Shown piece after piece: positions 5,548 through 10,000 of a DNA stretch of 10,000 nt (position 1 is its first letter; the number at the start of each line of letters is the position of its first letter). The notes under the pieces are model-generated. The model searched no databases. It saw only the letters and a program-made list of their open reading frames with translations, and was not told the DNA's origin. The translations under genes were made by a program, and so were the position numbers. The DNA is from Kiritimatiellota bacterium (GTDB lineage: Bacteria > Verrucomicrobiota > Kiritimatiellia > JAAZAB01), in the NCBI GenBank assembly GCA_008636095.1, contig VSJD01000246.1, forward strand, positions 1-10,000, read 5' to 3'.

Positions 5548-8139
5548 CTACCCGTAGGCTTCTTCGAGCACTTTGATCAGGTCGTCCACAAGCGGATACG
5601 AGGGATTAGCGCCTGCGCATTGATCATCGAAGGCTACTTCGGCCATGAATCTCAGCTTGGCCTTGAAATCGGCTTCCGGTACGCCCGCCGCGCGCAGGCT
5701 GGCGGGGACACCTAATGTTTTCTTTAATTCCGCCATGGCGCGGACCAGGTTTTCCACGCCTTTCTCCGGCGTGGACGTGTCCAGCTTGAGCACTGCCGCG
5801 ATTTCCGCATAACGGTCTTTGGCCTTAGGCGACGGATAATTTGGGGATGGCGGAAACTTGTGCGGCAATGCGGCGTTGTAACGGATAACGGGAATCATTA
5901 CGAACGCGTTGGCGCGGCCATGCGGAATATGGAACGTGGCCCCCAGGATATGGGCCAGGCAATGGTTAATCCCCAAAAACGCGTTGGTGAAGGCCATCCC
6001 CGCGATCGTAGATGCGTTGTGCATCTTTTCCCGGGCCAGGGCATTGCCGCCATTTAGGAACGCCTGCGGAAGATATTCAAACACAAGCTGAATCGCGCGC
6101 AACGCCAGGGGATCGGTGTAGTCCGAGGCCACCGTTGACACGTAGCTTTCCATCGCATGCGACAGCACGTCCAGCCCGGTATCCGCCGTGACCGTGGGCG
6201 GTACCGTCAGCACGAGATTCGGATCGATGATGGCGATGTCCGGAGTGATCGCGTAATCCGCGATGGGATATTTCTTCCCCGCCTTGGAATCCGTCACCAC
6301 CGTGAAGGCCGTCACTTCCGACCCGGTGCCGCTGGTGGTGGGAATGGCGATGAAGCGGGCTTTCTGGCCCAAGGGCGGAAGTTTCACAATGCGCTTGCGG
6401 ATATCCATAAACCGCAGGCGCAGGTCATCAAAGCTGAATTCGGGATGTTCATACATCAGCCACATGGCTTTGGCCGCGTCTATCGGCGAGCCGCCGCCCA
6501 GTGCGATGATCAGATCCGGCTTTTCTTTGTTCAGGACGGCGACACCCGCCGTGATGGTTTCAACGGTGGGATCGGATTTGACGTCCGAAAAAACGGACGA
6601 CTGAATACCGGCCGCCTTGAGATATGCCGCCACGCGGTCCGTTGTGCCTTCCCTCACGGCGGACCCCGAGCAGACGATGAGGGCGCGTTTGGCGCCAAGG
6701 TCTTTGATCTCGTGCGTGAAAAACACATCCAGACAGCCCGGCTCAAAATAAATCTTTGACGGCACACGGAACCATTTCATATTTACCATCCTTTTGGAAA
6801 CGCGTTTGATGTTCAGTAAGTGGGTCACGGTCACGTTGTCGGTCGTGATATTACAACCGCCGGTCCCACAACCAAGGGTTAGCGACGGATGCAGGCGGTT
6901 ATAAATATCGCCGATGCCGCCCAACGCCGAAGGCGAATTGACCAGGATCCGTCCGGCGTTCAGGGTGCGGCTGAACTTGTCAATGGCCTGCTGGTCGCGT
7001 GAGAAAATGGACACGGAATGGCCCAGTCCACCGAAATGCGTCAGGTTGGTGCAAATATTGATGGCCTCGTCCAGGTTGGCGGCCACATAATAGCCCAGGA
7101 GCGGGCATAATTTTTCACGCGATAACGGCACGGTCTCACCCACGTCGGCCAGCCGCGCAAGGAGCAGCCGGGTTTGAGGCGGGACCTTGATGCCCGCCAG
7201 CTCGGCGATGTATTGGGCACTCTTGCCGACGACCTTGGATGACATGCTCTGTTTCGCCGGGTCAATGACGATGTCCTGGATCACGGCTACCTCGGAGGGC
7301 TTGAGAAAATAAGCGCCCTGGGAAACCAAGCGGTCTTCCACCGCTTGGCGGATGTCCCGGTGCACGACGATCGCCTGTTCCGAGGCGCAGATCATTCCGT
7401 TGTCGAAGGTCTTGCTCAGCAGAATGTCATTGACCGCCATGGGAATGTCGGCGCTTTTGTCAATATATACCGGCACGTTACCGGGGCCAACGCCAATGGC
7501 GGGTTTGCCGGATCCGTAAGCCGCCTGAACCAGGCCCGTGCCGCCTGTGGCCAGGATTAAAGCCACGTTGGGATGCGTCATCAACGCTTGCGTCATTTCC
7601 CGGGACGGTTCTTCGACCCATCGGATGACGTAGTCCGGCGCTCCGGCCGCCACGGCAGCCTCATAAATGATCCGGGCGGCTTCATTACTGCACTTTAATG
7701 CATTCCGCGAGGCGCAGAAGACAATGGCGTTGCGGGTCTTGAGCGCGATCAGGCTCTTGAACATGACCGTCGAGGTTGGATTGGTAATTGGCGTAATGCC
7801 CAGGACAACGCCCAGGGGTTCAGCGTATTCCATCAGGCCGGTGGCGGGGCAATCGTGGATCAGCCCGACCGTTTTAATGTCGCGGATGTCGTTGTAGATA
7901 TATTCGGTGGCAAACAGGTTCTTGATGACCTTATCTTCGAATATACCCATGCCGGTTTCTTCGACTGCCAGATGGGCCAGTTCCAGGCGCTGGGCGGCGC
8001 CGGCTTTGGCCGCCGCCGCCACGATCTTGTCCACCTGTTCCTGGTCATACTGGGTAAAAATGGCGGCGGCTTCGTTGGCCTGGGCCATGAGCACGTCGGC
8101 CGCAGCTTTGACATTCGTGTCGGATTTCTTCGGGTCCAT
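5548..8139 (-). CDS. adhE: Bifunctional acetaldehyde-CoA/alcohol dehydrogenase
   Basis: AdhE reduces acetyl-CoA to acetaldehyde and then ethanol, consuming two NADH, in fermentative metabolism. With the start at 8139 the protein has 863 residues (E. coli 891, with a longer C-terminal tail). Residues 1-445 are the CoA-acylating aldehyde dehydrogenase: TNPTST with Asn120, ATGGTGLV, GVGPGNVP, and KTFDNGMICASEQ with catalytic Cys251. A linker with GCGTGGCN precedes the iron alcohol dehydrogenase (about 455-863): ALGGGSPIDAAK, TTSGTGSE, GLDVLSHAMESY (Asp657, His661) and NHCLAHILGATFHIPHG (His726, His730, His740). The iron ligands should be Asp657, His661, His726 and His740. The start is set by AGGAG (8147-8151 on the + strand, reversed), 7 bases before ATG; an upstream in-frame ATG at 8175 would add 12 residues without a better site. 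It lies 99 bp downstream of the STAS gene on the same strand. All key residues are intact. Confidence 0.97.
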   Translation of the reverse strand: MDPKKSDTNVKAAADVLMAQANEAAAIFTQYDQEQVDKIVAAAAKAGAAQRLELAHLAVEETGMGIFEDKVIKNLFATEYIYNDIRDIKTVGLIHDCPATGLMEYAEPLGVVLGITPITNPTSTVMFKSLIALKTRNAIVFCASRNALKCSNEAARIIYEAAVAAGAPDYVIRWVEEPSREMTQALMTHPNVALILATGGTGLVQAAYGSGKPAIGVGPGNVPVYIDKSADIPMAVNDILLSKTFDNGMICASEQAIVVHRDIRQAVEDRLVSQGAYFLKPSEVAVIQDIVIDPAKQSMSSKVVGKSAQYIAELAGIKVPPQTRLLLARLADVGETVPLSREKLCPLLGYYVAANLDEAINICTNLTHFGGLGHSVSIFSRDQQAIDKFSRTLNAGRILVNSPSALGGIGDIYNRLHPSLTLGCGTGGCNITTDNVTVTHLLNIKRVSKRMVNMKWFRVPSKIYFEPGCLDVFFTHEIKDLGAKRALIVCSGSAVREGTTDRVAAYLKAAGIQSSVFSDVKSDPTVETITAGVAVLNKEKPDLIIALGGGSPIDAAKAMWLMYEHPEFSFDDLRLRFMDIRKRIVKLPPLGQKARFIAIPTTSGTGSEVTAFTVVTDSKAGKKYPIADYAITPDIAIIDPNLVLTVPPTVTADTGLDVLSHAMESYVSTVASDYTDPLALRAIQLVFEYLPQAFLNGGNALAREKMHNASTIAGMAFTNAFLGINHCLAHILGATFHIPHGRANAFVMIPVIRYNAALPHKFPPSPNYPSPKAKDRYAEIAAVLKLDTSTPEKGVENLVRAMAELKKTLGVPASLRAAGVPEADFKAKLRFMAEVAFDDQCAGANPSYPLVDDLIKVLEEAYG

Positions 8140-8238
8140 TTTCGTTCTCCTAACGCGGCACAAGGCCGGAACCAAACGTCTGTCTGCGTTCGAAAAAATT
8201 TAACAACGGCTTATGGCCAGTCATAATGCCCGCGATGG

Positions 8239-8586
8239 TTATGGGCATATGGCCTTGACGGCTTCCGCTTCATTTTCAAACACGTTAAAAGTTAAATCCA
8301 GCGCGGCCAGTTTGAATAATTTATAGATTTCCGGCGGGGGGCGGATCATGGCCAATTTAGTCCCGCTCGTGGCGGCGCTTTTATAGACCACTATTAGCAT
8401 GCGCAACCCGGCACTACTGACGAAGGCTACCGCTTCCAGGTCAAAAACAAGTCCATGCGGACTTTGCTTAATTGCTTCCATCAACTGGGGTTGGATTTGG
8501 CCTTCGGTTTCCACGGACAAACGGCCGCTCAACGCAAGGATGTTGATCCGGGGATTTACGGTACTGGCAGATAATGCAACAGTCAT
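8239..8586 (-). CDS. STAS-domain protein (anti-sigma factor antagonist-like)
   Basis: This 115-residue protein is a stand-alone STAS domain of the SpoIIAA/RsbV type. It shows the opening strand INILALSGRLSVET, then GLVFDLEAVAFVSSAGLRMLIVVYKSA, and a final strand/helix region with LAALDLTFNVFENEAEAV. The Ser-Ser-Ala-Gly-Leu motif (Ser57, Ser58) sits where the phosphorylated Ser of SpoIIAA/RsbV lies, so control by a Ser kinase and a PP2C phosphatase is expected. Family members bind anti-sigma factors or act in other partner-switching circuits. The start at 8586 is supported by GAGGAG 6 bases upstream (8593-8598, reverse strand). No anti-sigma kinase, phosphatase or sigma factor gene is in the window. 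Co-transcription with adhE 99 bp downstream is possible. The domain call is firm; the regulatory target is unknown. Confidence 0.9.
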   Translation of the reverse strand: MTVALSASTVNPRINILALSGRLSVETEGQIQPQLMEAIKQSPHGLVFDLEAVAFVSSAGLRMLIVVYKSAATSGTKLAMIRPPPEIYKLFKLAALDLTFNVFENEAEAVKAICP

Positions 8587-8873
8587 ACGATTCTCCTCAG
8601 GCTTGGCAGAACATTCAAGGTTGCCGATCAGATGATAAACGTTAAATAAATAGAATGATAAACTCCGCCGGTTTTGTCAATCTGTTATTTATCAATTATT
8701 TATCAATCTGTTGTTGACATCTTCGTAATAGGGCAGCGTGCAAAATTAAGATAAAATAAGATAATAGTGTTGACGGAGAGGATCCGGGCTATAAAATAAC
8801 CCCCTACATGGATGGAATATGTTAATCCCCGGACGCGGGCCAATCCAGCCGGTAGCGATCAAAAGGAGAACGT
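8587..8873. promoter_or_regulatory. Divergent regulatory region with short direct repeats
   Basis: This 287-bp AT-rich spacer separates the STAS gene (leftward) from the AdhE paralogue (rightward), and I see no gene in it. It holds three pairs of direct repeats: ATGATAAAC at 8632-8640 and 8655-8663; TTATTTATCAA in tandem at 8685-8695 and 8696-8706; and TCAATCTGTT at 8677-8686 and 8703-8712. On the minus strand a TTGACA (8680-8675) could serve the STAS gene, but its -10 (CATTCT after 17 bp) is weak. A second + strand TTGACA (8714-8719) lacks a well-placed -10. Confidence 0.5.
8770..8797 (+). promoter_or_regulatory. Candidate promoter for the AdhE paralogue
   Basis: TTGACG (8770-8775) and TAAAAT (8792-8797) are separated by 16 bp and each matches the sigma-70 consensus at 5 of 6 positions. 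Transcription would begin near 8804, about 70 bases before ATG 8874. This is the best-formed promoter-like pair in the spacer. Confidence 0.5.
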
Positions 8874-10000
8874 ATGGCCTCATTTACCGATAAAACTGCG
8901 GCTTATGGCGAAGGCGCCGTGCTGACCAAGGAATTTTTCCAGGCGAAGGCCGTCATGGAAAAAGCCGCTTTTGCTTCCGCGGTTTTTAGGCAACTGAACC
9001 AGGAGCAGGTGGACCGGATTGTGGAAGGTGTTTACAAGGCCGGATTCAATCACCGGGTCGCGCTGGCTAAGATGGCCCAGGCGGAAACCGGTATGGGCGT
9101 CTGGCAGCATAAAACCCTTCAGCATGTGTTTGCCACCCAGATCCTCCACGAAAACATCAAGCACGAAAAAACGGTTGGGGTAATTTCCCGGAATGATAAT
9201 GGCGGCATGACCGAAATCGCCGAGCCGATCGGTCCTGTCCTGGCAGCGGTTTCGGACATCAATCCGACAGCCTTCATTTTATACACCGCGTTAATCTGCC
9301 TGAAGACGAGGAATCCGCTTATTATCAGCCCCCATCCGCGTGCGCTTAAATCCTGTGCTGAAGCCGCCCAAATTTGTTATCAAGCGGCCCTGGAAGCCGA
9401 TGCCCCCGAAGATTGCATCCAATGGCTGGGCGAATCATCGCGGCAGATGGATTATGCTTTGATGACCCATCCGGCCTTAGCCCTGATTCTGGTCATGGGC
9501 CGCGCCGACCTGGTGGAGACCAGCCGCAGTTCCGGCACGCCGGCCATCCTGTCCCTTCCCGGCCACGTTCCCGTGCTGATTGACGTCAGCGCCGACATTC
9601 CCTTTGCCGTTCAAAGCATCATGGCCTCCAAAACTTTCGACAACGGCACACTCTTTGCCGGCGAACAGGCGATCGTGGTCGAATCCCAAACGGCCGATGC
9701 CGTTATCCAGGAATTCAAGAAACAGCACGGTCACGTCCTCTCGCCCCAGGAACTGAAGAAAGTCGAGGCGAGCCTGTTCAATCCCGAGGATGGCGCCTTG
9801 CAGCCGGAGGCGGTGGGTCAATCCGCGGAAAAACTGGCCGTACTCGCCGGCATTGCCGTGCCGGCCGGAACCCGCCTGTTGTTGGCGCCGCAGGACCAGC
9901 CTGGCAAAGGCCGGCCGCTGAGCGGCGTCAAGCTGGCGCCGCTGATTGGGTTGTATGTCCGGAAGGACCTGGACAGCGCCATAAGCCTTTGCCTGGAATT
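8874..10000 (+). CDS. AdhE-type aldehyde dehydrogenase paralogue lacking the catalytic Cys (partial)
   Basis: The frame starts at ATG 8874, with AAGGAG (8863-8868) upstream, and is open to the right edge (375 complete codons). It aligns colinearly with the N-terminal acylating aldehyde dehydrogenase domain of the neighbouring AdhE, at a constant offset of 10 residues over most of its length: EQVDRIV, AETGMG, KTVGVI, EPIGPVL, LKTRNPLI, LMTHPALALIL, ASKTFDNG, EQAIVV, LAGIAVP. Key sites differ. AdhE Cys251 (ICASEQ) is Phe261 here (LFAGEQ; codon TTT at 9654-9656), ATGGTG is VMGRAD, and GVGPGNVP is LSLPGHVP. Asn130 of INPTAF is kept. Thiol-based catalysis should be impossible and dinucleotide binding is probably impaired. 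It is likely a pseudoenzyme that could co-assemble with AdhE, or it might rely on a downstream alcohol dehydrogenase domain outside the window. The frame is undamaged, so it is not an obvious pseudogene. Confidence 0.88.
   Translation, partial: MASFTDKTAAYGEGAVLTKEFFQAKAVMEKAAFASAVFRQLNQEQVDRIVEGVYKAGFNHRVALAKMAQAETGMGVWQHKTLQHVFATQILHENIKHEKTVGVISRNDNGGMTEIAEPIGPVLAAVSDINPTAFILYTALICLKTRNPLIISPHPRALKSCAEAAQICYQAALEADAPEDCIQWLGESSRQMDYALMTHPALALILVMGRADLVETSRSSGTPAILSLPGHVPVLIDVSADIPFAVQSIMASKTFDNGTLFAGEQAIVVESQTADAVIQEFKKQHGHVLSPQELKKVEASLFNPEDGALQPEAVGQSAEKLAVLAGIAVPAGTRLLLAPQDQPGKGRPLSGVKLAPLIGLYVRKDLDSAISLCLE

Noticed and set aside
6157..6759. 200-codon open frame on the plus strand
   Set aside because: It lies wholly antisense to the iron alcohol dehydrogenase half of adhE, whose catalytic motifs are intact. 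It is a GC-bias artefact of the opposite frame.
8226..8248. Hairpin ATGCCC/GGGCAT at the end of the STAS gene as a terminator
   Set aside because: The stem is only 6 bp with an 11-base loop, it overlaps the stop codon, and it has no following U-tract on either strand. It does not support an intrinsic terminator.

Overview
The window looks like a bacterial chromosome segment of moderately high GC from an anaerobic or fermentative organism. Two weak clues point toward the PVC superphylum or a similar environmental lineage (Kiritimatiellota, Lentisphaerota, Omnitrophota): MurA carries Asp instead of Cys in its active-site loop, and the first spacer holds an AT-rich imperfect inverted repeat of a kind common in such genomes. 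This placement is an inference and no marker here settles it. I see no rRNA, tRNA, CRISPR array, transposase or phage gene.

Left part (1-2876, + strand): the last 35 codons of a transketolase; a spacer with the inverted repeat; murA (first committed step of peptidoglycan synthesis); and an AT-rich gene for a 406-residue cytoplasmic protein. The N-terminal third of that protein resembles the non-catalytic domain found ahead of some HD-GYP signalling modules.

Middle (2877-5503, + strand): a spacer with a 16-bp tandem duplication abutting a TTGACA promoter, then a large exported protein. It has a signal peptide, two nearly identical 115-residue domains of unknown family, a periplasmic-binding-protein domain of the branched-chain amino acid receptor type, and a C-terminal beta-rich domain. 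No transporter permease or ATPase genes accompany it.

Right part (5504-10000): a minus-strand pair, a STAS-domain protein followed by the bifunctional aldehyde/alcohol dehydrogenase AdhE, transcribed convergently with the exported protein. Diverging from the STAS gene across a repeat-rich 287-bp region is a second AdhE-type gene that runs off the right edge. Its aldehyde dehydrogenase domain aligns colinearly with AdhE next door, but the catalytic Cys is Phe and the glycine-rich cofactor motifs are altered. The most notable feature of the window is therefore a probable pseudoenzyme paralogue of AdhE beside an intact AdhE. A plausible but untested reading is that the degenerate copy modulates or co-assembles with active AdhE, which forms helical filaments (spirosomes) in other bacteria.
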